NCBI GenBank assembly: GCA_903884235.1
Contig: CAISEB010000040.1
Location: 1-64,000, forward strand
Direction of reading: 5' to 3'
DNA: 64,000 nt
Source: an uncultured Pseudomonadota bacterium
GTDB lineage: Bacteria; Pseudomonadota; Gammaproteobacteria; Steroidobacterales; Steroidobacteraceae
The first letter of the stretch is position 1; each line of letters starts with the position of its first letter. The translations under genes and the position numbers were made by a program. The notes beneath the pieces are model-generated. The model was not told the origin of the DNA. It saw only the letters and a program-made list of their open reading frames with translations, and made no database searches. Positions 7,937-16,938 of this stretch are shown here, in pieces.

Positions 7937-8808
7937 GGAACCCCCGCGGCACGCATCGCTTCGCGCACCGGTGTGTGACAGGACGCCGACAGCGGCGTGA
8001 GCGGCAGGCGAATGCCGGGGCCGATGAGGCCGATCTGGCCCAGCGCCCACTTCGATGGAATCGGGTTCGACTCGATGAACAGCGCCCGATGCAACGCCGC
8101 AAGCTTAGCGTCAATCGCCCGGGTCGCGGCATCGTCGCCGCCGAGGGCGGCCTCGCACAGCTCGTGCATGAGGCGCGGCGCCACGTTCGCGGTCACCGAA
8201 ATCACGCCGGTCGCCCCCGCCAGCATCGCGTCCGCCGCGGTCGGGTCGTCCCCGGACAGGATCTCGAGGTCGGCGCCGCAGCGGGCCCGCAGCTCTGCCA
8301 GTCGCGCAAGGTTCCCGGTCGCCTCCTTCAGCGAGACGATGCGCGCATGCCCGGCAAGCCGCTCCACGGTCTCCGGCAGCAGGTCCACGCCGGTGCGAGC
8401 GGGCACGTTGTACAGGATGACCGGCACGGCGGAATCATCGGCGATCGCCGTGAAGTGCTGGAACAGGCCGTCCTGGGTCGGCTTGTTGTAGTACGGCGTC
8501 ACGACCAGCACGGCGTCGGCGCCGGCCGCCGCGAGCGCGCGGGTGCGCTCGATGCTGACCGCCGTGTCGCTGCTGCCGCTGCCGGCGATGACCGGAACGC
8601 GGCCGGCGACCCTGAGCACGGCGCGGCGGGTGAGTTCCACGGCCTCGGCGAGACTGACGGTCGGTGACTCGCCGGTCGTCCCGCAGACGACGATACCGTC
8701 GGTCCCCTCCTCGAGGTGCCAGTCCAGCAGCCGATCCCAGGCGGCGAAGTCGACTTCGCCGGACTCGGTCATCGGCGTGACGATGGCCACAATGCTGCCG
8801 CTGTACAT
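7927..8808 (-). CDS. dapA: 4-hydroxy-tetrahydrodipicolinate synthase
   Basis: A cytosolic enzyme condensing pyruvate with aspartate semialdehyde, the first committed step to lysine and diaminopimelate. The protein has 293 residues (E. coli 292) and the catalytic residues fall at the same positions: T44-T45 in CGTTGESPT, Y133 in ILYNVPARTG, and the Schiff-base lysine K161 in SLKEATGN. The start at 8808 (MYSGSIVAIVTPM) gives exact alignment with the family. It is divergent from gcvR and followed by the overlapping lipoprotein gene. Confidence 0.97.
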   Translation of the reverse strand: MYSGSIVAIVTPMTESGEVDFAAWDRLLDWHLEEGTDGIVVCGTTGESPTVSLAEAVELTRRAVLRVAGRVPVIAGSGSSDTAVSIERTRALAAAGADAVLVVTPYYNKPTQDGLFQHFTAIADDSAVPVILYNVPARTGVDLLPETVERLAGHARIVSLKEATGNLARLAELRARCGADLEILSGDDPTAADAMLAGATGVISVTANVAPRLMHELCEAALGGDDAATRAIDAKLAALHRALFIESNPIPSKWALGQIGLIGPGIRLPLTPLSASCHTPVREAMRAAGVPCA

Positions 8809-8962
8809 GGGGTGCTCTGGAATCGCCGCCGGACCGTGGGCGGGCGATGGTACTGACCGGGTGGCGGGCGGCGCAAGCCGCCGGCCGGACGCGGTTTCCC
8901 CCGGACCGTCCGGGCGGGGTAGAATCGCACCCCGAATTCCCGCCCCCGAGTCCTCCCCCCGG

Positions 8963-9493
8963 ATGAAGCAGCTCCTCGCCCTCTCTGCCATTGGCAGCGA
9001 CCGCACCGGAATGGTGCACGACCTCACCCGCGCGATCTCGGACTGCGGCGGCAACATCATCGAAAGCCGGATGTCGGCGCTCGGCAGCGAGTTCGTGATG
9101 GCGCTGCTCGTGTCCGGCAACTGGCACTCGCTCGCCAAGGTCGAGTCGGAGATCAAGAAGATCGCCGAAGCCGGCGAGATGACCGTGCAGGTGCGCCGCA
9201 CCGAGACCCGGCCGGTGCGCGGCGACATGCTGCCGTACTCCGTGGACATCGTCTGCCTGGACCAGTCCGGGATCGTCTCGAGCGTCTCCGGATTCTTCTC
9301 CGCGCGCGGAGTCGACATCGCCGAGCTCGACACGCACAGCTATGCCGCCGCCCACACCGGCGCGCCGATGTTCTCGATCAGGCTCGTGATCAACGTACCG
9401 AGCCGCATCCATCTCGGCGTGCTGCGCGAGGAGTTCATGGACTTCTGCGACCACCTCAACCTGGACGCGATTCTCGAACCCGTCAAGAACTGA
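8963..9493 (+). CDS. gcvR: Glycine cleavage system transcriptional repressor (double ACT domain)
   Basis: A 176-residue protein made of two ACT domains: residues about 3-75 starting LLALSAIGSDRTGMVHDLT, and about 90-170 starting YSVDIVCLDQSGIVSSVSGF. In E. coli GcvR binds GcvA and antagonises activation of the gcv operon in response to glycine. It has no DNA-binding domain. The order dapA (divergent), gcvR, bcp is conserved in Gammaproteobacteria and supports the assignment. No gcvTHP genes are in this window. The ATG at 8963 directly begins the first ACT strand. Confidence 0.9.
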   Translation: MKQLLALSAIGSDRTGMVHDLTRAISDCGGNIIESRMSALGSEFVMALLVSGNWHSLAKVESEIKKIAEAGEMTVQVRRTETRPVRGDMLPYSVDIVCLDQSGIVSSVSGFFSARGVDIAELDTHSYAAAHTGAPMFSIRLVINVPSRIHLGVLREEFMDFCDHLNLDAILEPVKN

Positions 9494-9512
9494 CGACGCA
9501 CCCGGAGCGGAC

Positions 9513-9977
9513 ATGGCGGCACCTGCGATCGGCAAGAAGATTCCCGACTTCAAGGCGGACTCGACCGCCGGCGCGTTCAGGCTCAAGGACGCGCAGGGCG
9601 GCAAGCTCGTCGTGTACTTCTACCCACGCGACAACACCTCCGGCTGCACCAAGGAGGGCGAGGCATTCCGCGACCTCGCCGCCGATTTCAAGAAGGCCAA
9701 GACGACGATACTCGGGGTCTCGCCCGACACGCTCGCCTCGCACGAGAAATTCCGCGCCAAGTACAAGTTCGCCTTCCACCTGCTCGCGGATCCGGAGCAG
9801 GAACTGTGCACGCTCTTCGACGTGATCAAGGAAAAGAGCATGTACGGCAAGAAATACATGGGCGTCGAGCGCAGCACCTTCCTGCTGGACGAGAAGGGCG
9901 TGCTGCGCGCGGAGTGGCGCAAGGTCAAGGTCGACGGCCACGCCGAAGCGGTGCTCGCAGCCGCGCGCGCCCTGTAA
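9513..9977 (+). CDS. bcp: Thioredoxin-dependent thiol peroxidase (BCP/PrxQ family)
   Basis: A 154-residue peroxiredoxin reducing organic hydroperoxides and H2O2. The peroxidatic cysteine is C45 in YPRDNTSGCTKEGEAF. The usual PrxQ resolving cysteine five residues later (C50 in E. coli) is Glu here, so an alternative partner is needed. C99 in PEQELCTLFD is the only other cysteine and lies where some BCPs carry the helix-3 resolving cysteine. It follows gcvR by 19 bases, as in E. coli, and is likely cotranscribed. Confidence 0.93.
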   Translation: MAAPAIGKKIPDFKADSTAGAFRLKDAQGGKLVVYFYPRDNTSGCTKEGEAFRDLAADFKKAKTTILGVSPDTLASHEKFRAKYKFAFHLLADPEQELCTLFDVIKEKSMYGKKYMGVERSTFLLDEKGVLRAEWRKVKVDGHAEAVLAAARAL

Positions 9978-9987
9978 GGCGCCGCAC

Positions 9988-11415
9988 ATGACCCGCACCG
10001 TTCGCGCCAAGCGGCGCATGTTCGTGCTCGACACCAATGTCCTGATGCACGATCCGACGGCGATCTTTCGCTTCGAGGAGCACGACATCTTCATCCCGAT
10101 GATCGTGCTCGAGGAGCTCGATGCCGGGAAGAAAGGCCTGTCCGAGGCCGCGCGCAACGTGCGCCAGGTCAGCCGCTTCCTCGACGAACTGATGCAGGGC
10201 GCGGCCAAGGTCGACATCGACCGCGGGCTGCCGCTGCCGAGTGCCGCGACGTCCGCGGTCGGCGCGAACAGCGGCTCCAAGGCAAAGGCATCGGGACGGC
10301 TGTTCTTCCAGACCCAGACCATGGATGCTGCGCTCCCGGAACTCCCCGGCAACGGCGCCGACAACGCGATCCTAGGCCAGGCGCTGGCGCTGAAGCGCGC
10401 GCACGCCGATACCGAGGTCACGCTGGTGTCCAAGGACATCAACCTGCGCATCAAGGCAGCGATCCTCGGCGTGCATGCCGAGGACTATTTCAACGACCAG
10501 ACGATCGAGGATGCTGACCTCCTCTACACCGGCGCACTGGCGCTGCCGGCGGACTTCTGGGAGAAGAACGGCAGCGACATGGAGTCCTGGAAGGACCACG
10601 CGCGGACGTTCTACAAGCTGCAGGGGCCGGCCGTCCGCGACTGGCACCCGAACCTGTTCGTCTACGAGGACACGCCGAACGGCGTCGAGGCGATCGTCCG
10701 CAGCATCCAGGGCGAGGAGGCCGTCCTCGAACTGCTGCACGACTACCGTTCGGAACGGCACACGGTGTGGGGTGTCACGGCCCGCAACCGCGAGCAGAAC
10801 TTCGCGCTGAACCTGCTGATGGACCCGGACATCGACTTCGTCACGGTGCTCGGACCCGCCGGTACCGGCAAGACGCTGCTGACGCTCGCCGCCGGTCTCG
10901 CCCAGACGCTCGACTCGCGCCGCTTCAGCGAAATCATCATGACCCGCGTGACGATCCCGCTCGGCGAGGACATCGGCTTCCTGCCGGGCACCGAGGAAGA
11001 GAAGATGGAGCCCTGGATGGGCGCGCTGATGGACAACCTCGAAGTCCTCACGCAGAGCCAGGAAGGTGGCAACTGGGCGCGCGCGGCGACCAACGACCTG
11101 CTGCGCAGCCGGATCAAGATCCGCTCGCTGAACTTCATGCGCGGCCGCACGTTCCTGAACCGCTACATCATCCTGGACGAGGCGCAGAACCTCACGCCGA
11201 AGCAGATGAAGGCGCTGGTGACGCGCGCCGGCCCGGGCACGAAGCTCGTCTGCCTCGGCAACATCGCGCAGATCGACACGCCGTACCTGACCGAGACGAC
11301 CTGCGGCCTCACGTTCGTCGTCAACCGCTTCCGCGGCTGGCAGCACTCCGGCCACCTCACCCTGGTGCGCGGCGAACGGTCGCGGCTCGCCGATTTCGCC
11401 TCGGAAAGCCTCTAG
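9988..11415 (+). CDS. PhoH-family PIN-domain ATPase (PhoH2 type)
   Basis: A 475-residue two-domain protein. Residues about 11-160 form a PIN nuclease domain with its first acidic residue D15 in FVLDTNVLMHDP and a second in VLEELDAGKKG. Residues about 250-470 form the PhoH ATPase with Walker A GPAGTGKT near 289-296 and Walker B IILDEAQN. Characterised PhoH2 proteins from mycobacteria are ATP-dependent helicase-RNases, so a role in RNA turnover is plausible. It follows bcp by 10 bases. A low-complexity insert of about 45 residues separates parts of the PIN fold. Confidence 0.9.
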   Translation: MTRTVRAKRRMFVLDTNVLMHDPTAIFRFEEHDIFIPMIVLEELDAGKKGLSEAARNVRQVSRFLDELMQGAAKVDIDRGLPLPSAATSAVGANSGSKAKASGRLFFQTQTMDAALPELPGNGADNAILGQALALKRAHADTEVTLVSKDINLRIKAAILGVHAEDYFNDQTIEDADLLYTGALALPADFWEKNGSDMESWKDHARTFYKLQGPAVRDWHPNLFVYEDTPNGVEAIVRSIQGEEAVLELLHDYRSERHTVWGVTARNREQNFALNLLMDPDIDFVTVLGPAGTGKTLLTLAAGLAQTLDSRRFSEIIMTRVTIPLGEDIGFLPGTEEEKMEPWMGALMDNLEVLTQSQEGGNWARAATNDLLRSRIKIRSLNFMRGRTFLNRYIILDEAQNLTPKQMKALVTRAGPGTKLVCLGNIAQIDTPYLTETTCGLTFVVNRFRGWQHSGHLTLVRGERSRLADFASESL

Positions 11416-11464
11416 TCACGCCCGGATTGAACCCCCGGGCCGCGGCGCGGTCTGAGAGTGCCAG

Positions 11465-12991
11465 ATGACAGTCCTGAAGACCCTCCTCCGCCACGCCGCC
11501 CTCGCCGCCTGCCTCGCGCTGGCGGTGGTCGGTGCCGCACGCGCCGCGCCGCCGACCGGGCAGGACCTGCCGGACATCGGCACGCCCGCCGACCAGGTGA
11601 TCACGCTCAGCGACGAGTACAAGCTCGGCGCGATGGTGGTGAAGCAGCTCCGCGACAGCGGCCAGATCCTGGATGACCTCGAGATCGGCGAATACATCCA
11701 GGGCATCGGCGCGAGGCTCTCGAGCCACGCCCAGGAAGGGAACATGAAGTTCACCTTCCTCGTCGTGAAGGATCCGAGCATCAACGCCTTCGCGCTGCCC
11801 GGTGGCTTCGTCTGCGTGCACTCCGGCCTCATCCTCGCGACGACCGGGGAGAGCGAGCTGGCCGGCGTGCTCGCGCACGAGGTGTCGCACGTGACGCAGC
11901 GCCATATCGCGCGCGGCGTGCAGCAGGCGAGTCGTGCGAGCCTCGGCGCGACGGCCGCCATGCTCGCGGCGATCCTGCTCGGCGCGATGTCCGGCAATTC
12001 GAATGTCGGCATGGCCGGCGTCATGGCCGGCCAGAGCGCCGCGATGCAGGGTCAGCTCAATTTCTCGCGCGAAAATGAGTACGAGGCGGACCGTGTGGGC
12101 ATCGGCGTGATGGCGGCCGCCGGCTACGACCCGAACGCCATGGGCACCTTCTTCGAGACGCTCGGACGGCGCATGGGCAGCGGCGGTCCGAACGCCAAGA
12201 TCCTCGAGTTCCTGCAGACCCATCCGGTCACGAGCGGTCGCGTCGCGGAGGCCAAGGCACGCGCCACGAGCTACCCGCTTGTCCGGCCGGTCGACACCGT
12301 CGGCTACCGCCTCACGCGCGAGAAGCTGCGGGTGCTGACGATGGGGTCGGACACGAACCCGCACGACGTCTACGCCGACGCCGCCGTGCACGACCCGGCG
12401 ATCGGCGACTACCGCTACTACGGGCGCGCGCTGGCCCTGGTGCAGCAGAACCAGGCTGCGGAGGGCGTGCCGCTGCTGCGCGACCTCGTCGCACGGCACC
12501 CGGATGTCATCGAGTACCACTCGGCCCTCGGCCAGGCACTGCTTGCGGCGGACGACCTGCAGGGCTCGCGCGCCGCCCTCGCCCACGCCCTCGAGCTGTT
12601 CCCCCGCAACGTGCCGATCACGGTGCGTTTCGCCGAGACCCTGATGCGCACCGGCGAAGCCCGCCTCGCCCACACCGTGCTGCTCGACCTGTTCAACGCC
12701 ATCCAGCCCTCGCAGGACCAGGTGCGATTCATCGCGCTCGTCGCGAGCGCCGCAGGCGAGGCCGCCGAGGCCGACTACTACATGGCCGAATACCACGTCA
12801 TGAACGGCGACCTGACCCTGGCGATCCTGCAGCTGCGACAGGCCCTGGCCACGCCCGGCGTGACACCGGTGCAGCGCAGCCGGTTCAAGGCCCGGATCGA
12901 CGAGCTGAAGGAATACCTGCCGATCCGGCTGCAGGGCGCCGTCGAGCGCGGCGACCCACTGCCGCAGCAGATGCCCGACGACCGCCGCTGA
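11465..12991 (+). CDS. bepA: BepA-like periplasmic M48 metalloprotease with TPR domain
   Basis: A 508-residue exported protease and chaperone for outer-membrane protein quality control. The signal peptide spans residues 1-27 (ending GAARA). The zinc motif HEVSH is at about 138-142 and the third ligand Glu lies in ENEYEADRVG near 205. The C-terminal half (about 330-500) is alpha-helical TPR. In E. coli BepA degrades misassembled LptD and BamA substrates. Its neighbours mlaA and a BamC-like lipoprotein also concern the outer membrane. Confidence 0.88.
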   Translation: MTVLKTLLRHAALAACLALAVVGAARAAPPTGQDLPDIGTPADQVITLSDEYKLGAMVVKQLRDSGQILDDLEIGEYIQGIGARLSSHAQEGNMKFTFLVVKDPSINAFALPGGFVCVHSGLILATTGESELAGVLAHEVSHVTQRHIARGVQQASRASLGATAAMLAAILLGAMSGNSNVGMAGVMAGQSAAMQGQLNFSRENEYEADRVGIGVMAAAGYDPNAMGTFFETLGRRMGSGGPNAKILEFLQTHPVTSGRVAEAKARATSYPLVRPVDTVGYRLTREKLRVLTMGSDTNPHDVYADAAVHDPAIGDYRYYGRALALVQQNQAAEGVPLLRDLVARHPDVIEYHSALGQALLAADDLQGSRAALAHALELFPRNVPITVRFAETLMRTGEARLAHTVLLDLFNAIQPSQDQVRFIALVASAAGEAAEADYYMAEYHVMNGDLTLAILQLRQALATPGVTPVQRSRFKARIDELKEYLPIRLQGAVERGDPLPQQMPDDRR

Positions 12992-13007
12992 GCAGGCCCG
13001 GCCTGCT
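12991..13007. terminator. Hairpin at the end of bepA
   Basis: AGCAGGC-CCG-GCCTGCT, a 7-bp perfect stem starting at the bepA stop codon, followed by AAAA on the plus strand and TTTT on the other side. It may attenuate read-through between bepA and mlaA. Confidence 0.4.
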
Positions 13008-13037
13008 AAAATGGTCGGCCCCGTGGAGCCTTGCACG

Positions 13038-13796
13038 ATGTTTCCGTCGATCCCCGCCCGCCGTCAGCCCAGACGCACCGCCCTCGTCGCGGTCTTGCTC
13101 GCCTCGCTGCTCGCGGCTGCCGGCGCGTTCGCGGCGGACGGCCCGGCCACACCGACCCGCAATCCGGATCCACTCGAGAAGATGAACCGGGCGACGTACC
13201 GCTTCAACGACTTCTTCGACCGGCACCTGGCCCGCCCGGTGGCACGCGGGTATCGCACCGTGATGCCGGAATTCGCGCGCCGCGGCATCGGCAACTTCTT
13301 CGCCAACCTCGGCTACCCGACGGTGGTCGTCAACGACATCCTGCAGTTCAAGCTGAAGGACGCCGCCAAGGACACGACCCGATTCATCGTCAACACCACC
13401 CTCGGCGTTGGCGGGCTGGTCGACCCGGCCACGAAGATGGGCCTCGTTGCCCACAACGAGGACTTCGGGCAGACGCTCGGTCACTGGGGCGTGCGGCCGG
13501 GACCGTATCTCGTCCTGCCGATCCTCGGGCCGTCGGACCTGCGCGACGCGCCGGGCCGGGTGGTCGATCACTACACGCACCCCGTCTCGTACCTCGAGGA
13601 GCGCCGCGTTCGCTACCTGCTCACGGGCATCGAGCTTGTCGACACGCGCGCCGAGCTGCTCGCCGCGGACGAAGCGATCGACCTCGCGTTCGATCCGTAT
13701 GCTCTCGTGCGCAACGCCTACCTGCAGCGCCGCGATTACCTGGTCCACGACGGCCAGGTGCCCGCCGACAACTACGACGACCCGCTCGGTCCGTGA
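13038..13796 (+). CDS. mlaA: MlaA/VacJ-family phospholipid-transport protein
   Basis: A 252-residue component of the retrograde phospholipid pathway that removes mislocalised lipids from the outer leaflet. The family core is clear: DPLEKMNRATYRFNDFFDR, NFFANLGYPTVVVNDILQ, GPYLVLPILGPSDLRDA. The start at ATG 13038 is chosen because GGAG lies ten bases upstream; an ATG at 13011 would precede it without a ribosome-binding site. The N terminus looks like an ordinary signal peptide (LLASLLAAAGAFAADG) with no lipobox cysteine, unlike E. coli MlaA. It converges on mlaFEDCB, so the whole Mla pathway is clustered here. Confidence 0.92.
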   Translation: MFPSIPARRQPRRTALVAVLLASLLAAAGAFAADGPATPTRNPDPLEKMNRATYRFNDFFDRHLARPVARGYRTVMPEFARRGIGNFFANLGYPTVVVNDILQFKLKDAAKDTTRFIVNTTLGVGGLVDPATKMGLVAHNEDFGQTLGHWGVRPGPYLVLPILGPSDLRDAPGRVVDHYTHPVSYLEERRVRYLLTGIELVDTRAELLAADEAIDLAFDPYALVRNAYLQRRDYLVHDGQVPADNYDDPLGP

Positions 13797-13818
13797 CCCG
13801 CGACCGCGCGGGGCGTCG

Positions 13819-14139
13819 CTAGCCTGAGGCGCCGACGAGCCCCTCGACGCCGGCGACGCGCGCGGTCGCGACCCGCGCGCCCGGCAAGCCGTGGTAGGCA
13901 AGCGTCCGTCCGTGGCCGCGCGCCTCGCCGAGCCAGGCGATCAGTACGGCGAGGCCCGCGCTGTCGAGCGCAATCAACCCGCCGAGGTCGACGTCCACCC
14001 GCGGCTCTGCACCAAAGCGCCGGCGGCCGTCCTCGAGCACGCGACGGGCGTTTGCATAGCCGGCGACGCCGGCGAGTCGGTACCGGCCGTCGCTGCCCGT
14101 GATTTCGAACGCGCTGTCGGCCTGCGGGTCGCGAGCCAT
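13819..14139 (-). CDS. mlaB: STAS-domain protein of the Mla transporter
   Basis: A 106-residue STAS protein that binds the MlaF ATPase and stabilises the MlaFEDB complex at the inner membrane. The central DLGGLIALDSAGLAVLIAWL is the STAS loop-helix, with Ser in the DSAGL position. It is the last gene of the operon. The ATG at 14139 starts one base after the mlaC stop, which argues for this start over one further upstream. Confidence 0.88.
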   Translation of the reverse strand: MARDPQADSAFEITGSDGRYRLAGVAGYANARRVLEDGRRRFGAEPRVDVDLGGLIALDSAGLAVLIAWLGEARGHGRTLAYHGLPGARVATARVAGVEGLVGASG

Positions 14140-14140
14140 C

Positions 14141-14827
14141 TCAGTGCTTGGCCGGGGGCGAGGGCCCGACGGCACCCTTGGTCTCGAGGCCTTCCTTCTC
14201 GAGCCGTGCGATCACGGCATCCAGGCCCTTCTGCGAGATCTCCGCACCGAGGTCGGTGCGGTAGTTCTTCACGTACGAGATACCCTCGATGACCACGTCG
14301 AACGCCTTCCAGCCGTCGGGCGTCTTGCGTACGCGGTACTCGACCGGGATCACCGCCCCACTGGCCCGCGTGACGGTCGTCGAAACGACGACGGTCGGCG
14401 CGTTCAGATCGCCACGGAAGGGCTGGATCTTGAAGCGGTCGGCCGTGAAGTCGGCGACCGCACCACCGTAGGTGCGCAGCAGCGCGTAGTACATCGCGTT
14501 GATGAACCGCTTGCGCTGGTCCGGGGTCGCCGAGCGCCAGTGCTGAGCGAGCACGAGCTGCGCGGCGTACTCCGTGTCGAAGTGCGGCAGCAGGATCTTG
14601 TCGACAAGCGGGATCGCCTTTTCCGGATCCTTGCGGATCGCGACCCTGTTGCCGTCGAGCGCCGCGAACAGCTCGCGGGCGACGGCATCCATCTGCTCCT
14701 GCGGGCCGAGCTGCTGGGCGGCGGCATCGGCACGCGCGACCGCGGGCACGAGGAAGGTCACGGGTCCCGCGAGCACGGTGGCGACGGCCGCGAGGGCGAG
14801 CGAACGGGTACACACGGGCAGGCTCAT
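14141..14827 (-). CDS. mlaC: Periplasmic phospholipid-binding protein MlaC
   Basis: A 228-residue exported shuttle (signal peptide about 1-33, ending ARADA). The Tol_Tol/Ttg2 family signature is present in KILLPHFDTEYAAQLVL, FINAMYYALLRTYG and VVIEGISYVKNYR. It carries phospholipid between the MlaA complex and MlaD. It overlaps mlaD by four bases (ATGA). Confidence 0.94.
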   Translation of the reverse strand: MSLPVCTRSLALAAVATVLAGPVTFLVPAVARADAAAQQLGPQEQMDAVARELFAALDGNRVAIRKDPEKAIPLVDKILLPHFDTEYAAQLVLAQHWRSATPDQRKRFINAMYYALLRTYGGAVADFTADRFKIQPFRGDLNAPTVVVSTTVTRASGAVIPVEYRVRKTPDGWKAFDVVIEGISYVKNYRTDLGAEISQKGLDAVIARLEKEGLETKGAVGPSPPAKH

Positions 14828-15315
14828 GGGGTGGCTCCCTGGGTCTTCTTGGCGCCGTCGCCAGCCTTGTCGAAGAGGAACTTGCTGATCAGGTTCTCGA
14901 GGATGACGGCGGACTGCGTCATCTCGATGCGGTCGCCGTTCTTGTAGTAGGTCTCGGCGCCGCCCGGCGTGAAGCCGACGTACTGGCCGCCGAGCAGGCC
15001 CGCCGTGTAGATCGCGAGGTCGCTGTCGTTGGGGATGTGGTCGTAGCGAGCCTCGATGGCGAGGTGCGCGACGGCCTTGTACAGCTTGGAGTCGTACTCG
15101 ATCGACTCGACCCGGCCGATGGTGACGCCGCCGATCGACACCGGGGCCCCGACCTTGAGGCCGCCGATGTTGTCGAACGTCGCCGTGAGGCGGTAATTGT
15201 CGTCGCGCAGCGTGAGCCCGCGGCTGCTGATCTGCGTCGCCATGAAGAACAGCGCCGCGAACCCGAGCACCACGAACAGGCCCGTGCCGAGTTCCGTTGC
15301 CGAGGTCTGTTTCAT
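14824..15315 (-). CDS. mlaD: MCE-domain substrate-binding protein MlaD
   Basis: A 163-residue protein with one N-terminal membrane helix (about residues 9-27) and a single MCE domain (about 38-118) containing YRLTATFDNIGGLKVGAPVS and LLGGQYVGFTPGG. In the known complex it forms a hexameric ring with a hydrophobic lipid tunnel facing the periplasm. It sits between mlaE and mlaC. Confidence 0.95.
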   Translation of the reverse strand: MKQTSATELGTGLFVVLGFAALFFMATQISSRGLTLRDDNYRLTATFDNIGGLKVGAPVSIGGVTIGRVESIEYDSKLYKAVAHLAIEARYDHIPNDSDLAIYTAGLLGGQYVGFTPGGAETYYKNGDRIEMTQSAVILENLISKFLFDKAGDGAKKTQGATP

Positions 15316-15331
15316 CGTCCCACTCCTCCGC

Positions 15332-16099
15332 TCACAGCAGCACTGCCGTCAGCATGTAATCGATCGCCAGCACCGCGACCGAGGAGGTCACGACGGTGCG
15401 GGTGGTTGCGCGGCCGACGCCTTCGGCGGTCGGCAGCGCGTGGTATCCCTCGTAGACCGCGATCGCGCTGCACGCGAAGCCGAAGGCGATGCTCTTGACG
15501 ACGCCCTCGACGATGTCCCGAAGCTCGACCGCGGAGCGCATCTGCGACCAGAACTGGCCGGAGTCGACGCCCATCATCGTGACGCCGACGAGCTGGGCGC
15601 CGAAGATGCCGATCATGCTGAAGATCGCCGCCAGCAGTGGCATCGCGATGACCCCGCCGAGGAAACGCGGCGCGCAGACGCGCCGGATCGGATCGACCGC
15701 CATCATCTCCATCGCCGACAGCTGGTCGGTGGCGCTCATCAGGCCGATTTCGGACGTCAGTGCCGTGCCGGCCCGGCCGGCGAACAGCAGCGCCGTGATC
15801 ACCGGCCCGAGTTCGCGCAGCAGGCCGAGCGCCGCCGCCGTGCCGAGCGACTCGGTCGACCCGAAGCGGCGCAGCAGGTCGTATCCCTGCAGTCCGAGCA
15901 CCATGCCGACGAACAGGCCGGAGAGCATGATGATGACGAGCGACAGCGCGCCGGAGTTGTGCACCTGTTCGACGATCAGGCGCGGACGGGCGAGCGCGCG
16001 CGGACTCACCGCGAACAGGCGCCCGACGAACAGCGTGAAGCGGCCCCACTTCTCGAGCTGGCCGCGGCCGTTCTCCGCGAGGTCCGACAGGACGGTCAT
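15332..16099 (-). CDS. mlaE: Mla lipid ABC transporter permease
   Basis: A 255-residue MlaE/PqiA-type permease with five to six membrane helices. The conserved ALLFAGRAGTALTSEIGLM and the coupling region MAVDPIRRVCAPRFLGG are present. It overlaps mlaF by four bases (ATGA) and partners MlaF and MlaD in the inner-membrane complex. Confidence 0.95.
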   Translation of the reverse strand: MTVLSDLAENGRGQLEKWGRFTLFVGRLFAVSPRALARPRLIVEQVHNSGALSLVIIMLSGLFVGMVLGLQGYDLLRRFGSTESLGTAAALGLLRELGPVITALLFAGRAGTALTSEIGLMSATDQLSAMEMMAVDPIRRVCAPRFLGGVIAMPLLAAIFSMIGIFGAQLVGVTMMGVDSGQFWSQMRSAVELRDIVEGVVKSIAFGFACSAIAVYEGYHALPTAEGVGRATTRTVVTSSVAVLAIDYMLTAVLL

Positions 16100-16938
16100 G
16101 GATTGCCGCCCGTGCCGAGCAGCTGCGTCGCGTAGTCCGGTGCCGGATAGTGGAAGGGGACCGGGCCGTCGGCCTCGCCTCCCATGAACTGGCGCACGAC
16201 CGGCGCCTGGTTGGCGGCGAGCTCGGCCGGCGTGCCGGAGGCGATCACCTTGCCACCCGACAGCAGGTAGGCGAAGTCCGCTAGGCGGCCGATTTCATGG
16301 ACGTCGTGCGAGACGACGATGCTGGTCAGCCCGAGCGCGTCGTTCGTCTCGCGGATCAGGCGCATGACGACGCCCATGGCGATCGGGTCGAGGCCCGCGA
16401 ACGGTTCGTCGTAGATCAGGATCTTGGGGTCCATGACGATGGCGCGGGCGAGCGCGACGCGACGCGCCATGCCGCCGGACAGCTCCGACGGGCGCAGGCG
16501 CGCGGCGCCCCGAAGGCCCACCGACTGCAGCTTCATCAGCACGATCCGCGAGATGAGCTCCTCGGGAAGGTCCGTGTGCTCGCGCACCGGGAACGCGACG
16601 TTCTCGTAGACGTCGAGGTCGGTGAGCAGCGCCCCGTTCTGGAACAACATGCCCATGCGTCGGCGCAGGCGATACATGCCTTCGCGGTCGAGCCGCGAGA
16701 GATCCTCGCCGTCGACGATGACCGAGCCACGGGACGCATGGATCTGCCCGGTGATCAGCCGCAGCAGGGTCGTCTTGCCGGTACCGGACGGACCCATGAT
16801 CGCGGTGACCTTGCCGCGCTCGATCGAGATGTCGAGGCCATCGAAGATCGACCGGCCGCCCACGGTGTAGGCGACGTCCGTCAGGCGCGCGATCGCCTCG
16901 CCGGGCGTGGCGCCGGCCATTGCGTTGGATGCGTTCAT
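16096..16938 (-). CDS. mlaF: Mla lipid ABC transporter ATPase
   Basis: A 280-residue ABC ATPase with Walker A GPSGTGKT, signature LSGGMARRVALARAI, Walker B ILIYDEPFAGLDP, and H-loop VVSHDVHE. It is the first gene of mlaFEDCB. The start is set at ATG 16938 (MNASNAM); the ATG at 16920 is an alternative, and neither has a strong ribosome-binding site. The C terminus (EADGPVPFHYPAPDY) matches the MlaF extension that contacts the neighbouring subunit and MlaB. Confidence 0.94.
   Translation of the reverse strand: MNASNAMAGATPGEAIARLTDVAYTVGGRSIFDGLDISIERGKVTAIMGPSGTGKTTLLRLITGQIHASRGSVIVDGEDLSRLDREGMYRLRRRMGMLFQNGALLTDLDVYENVAFPVREHTDLPEELISRIVLMKLQSVGLRGAARLRPSELSGGMARRVALARAIVMDPKILIYDEPFAGLDPIAMGVVMRLIRETNDALGLTSIVVSHDVHEIGRLADFAYLLSGGKVIASGTPAELAANQAPVVRQFMGGEADGPVPFHYPAPDYATQLLGTGGNP

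Noticed and set aside
7457-7978. Open frame beginning MAVRVGFEPTNTLLGITG
   Set aside because: This N terminus is the well-known spurious translation of the complement of a serine tRNA gene; the remainder is antisense to the lipoprotein and dapA.
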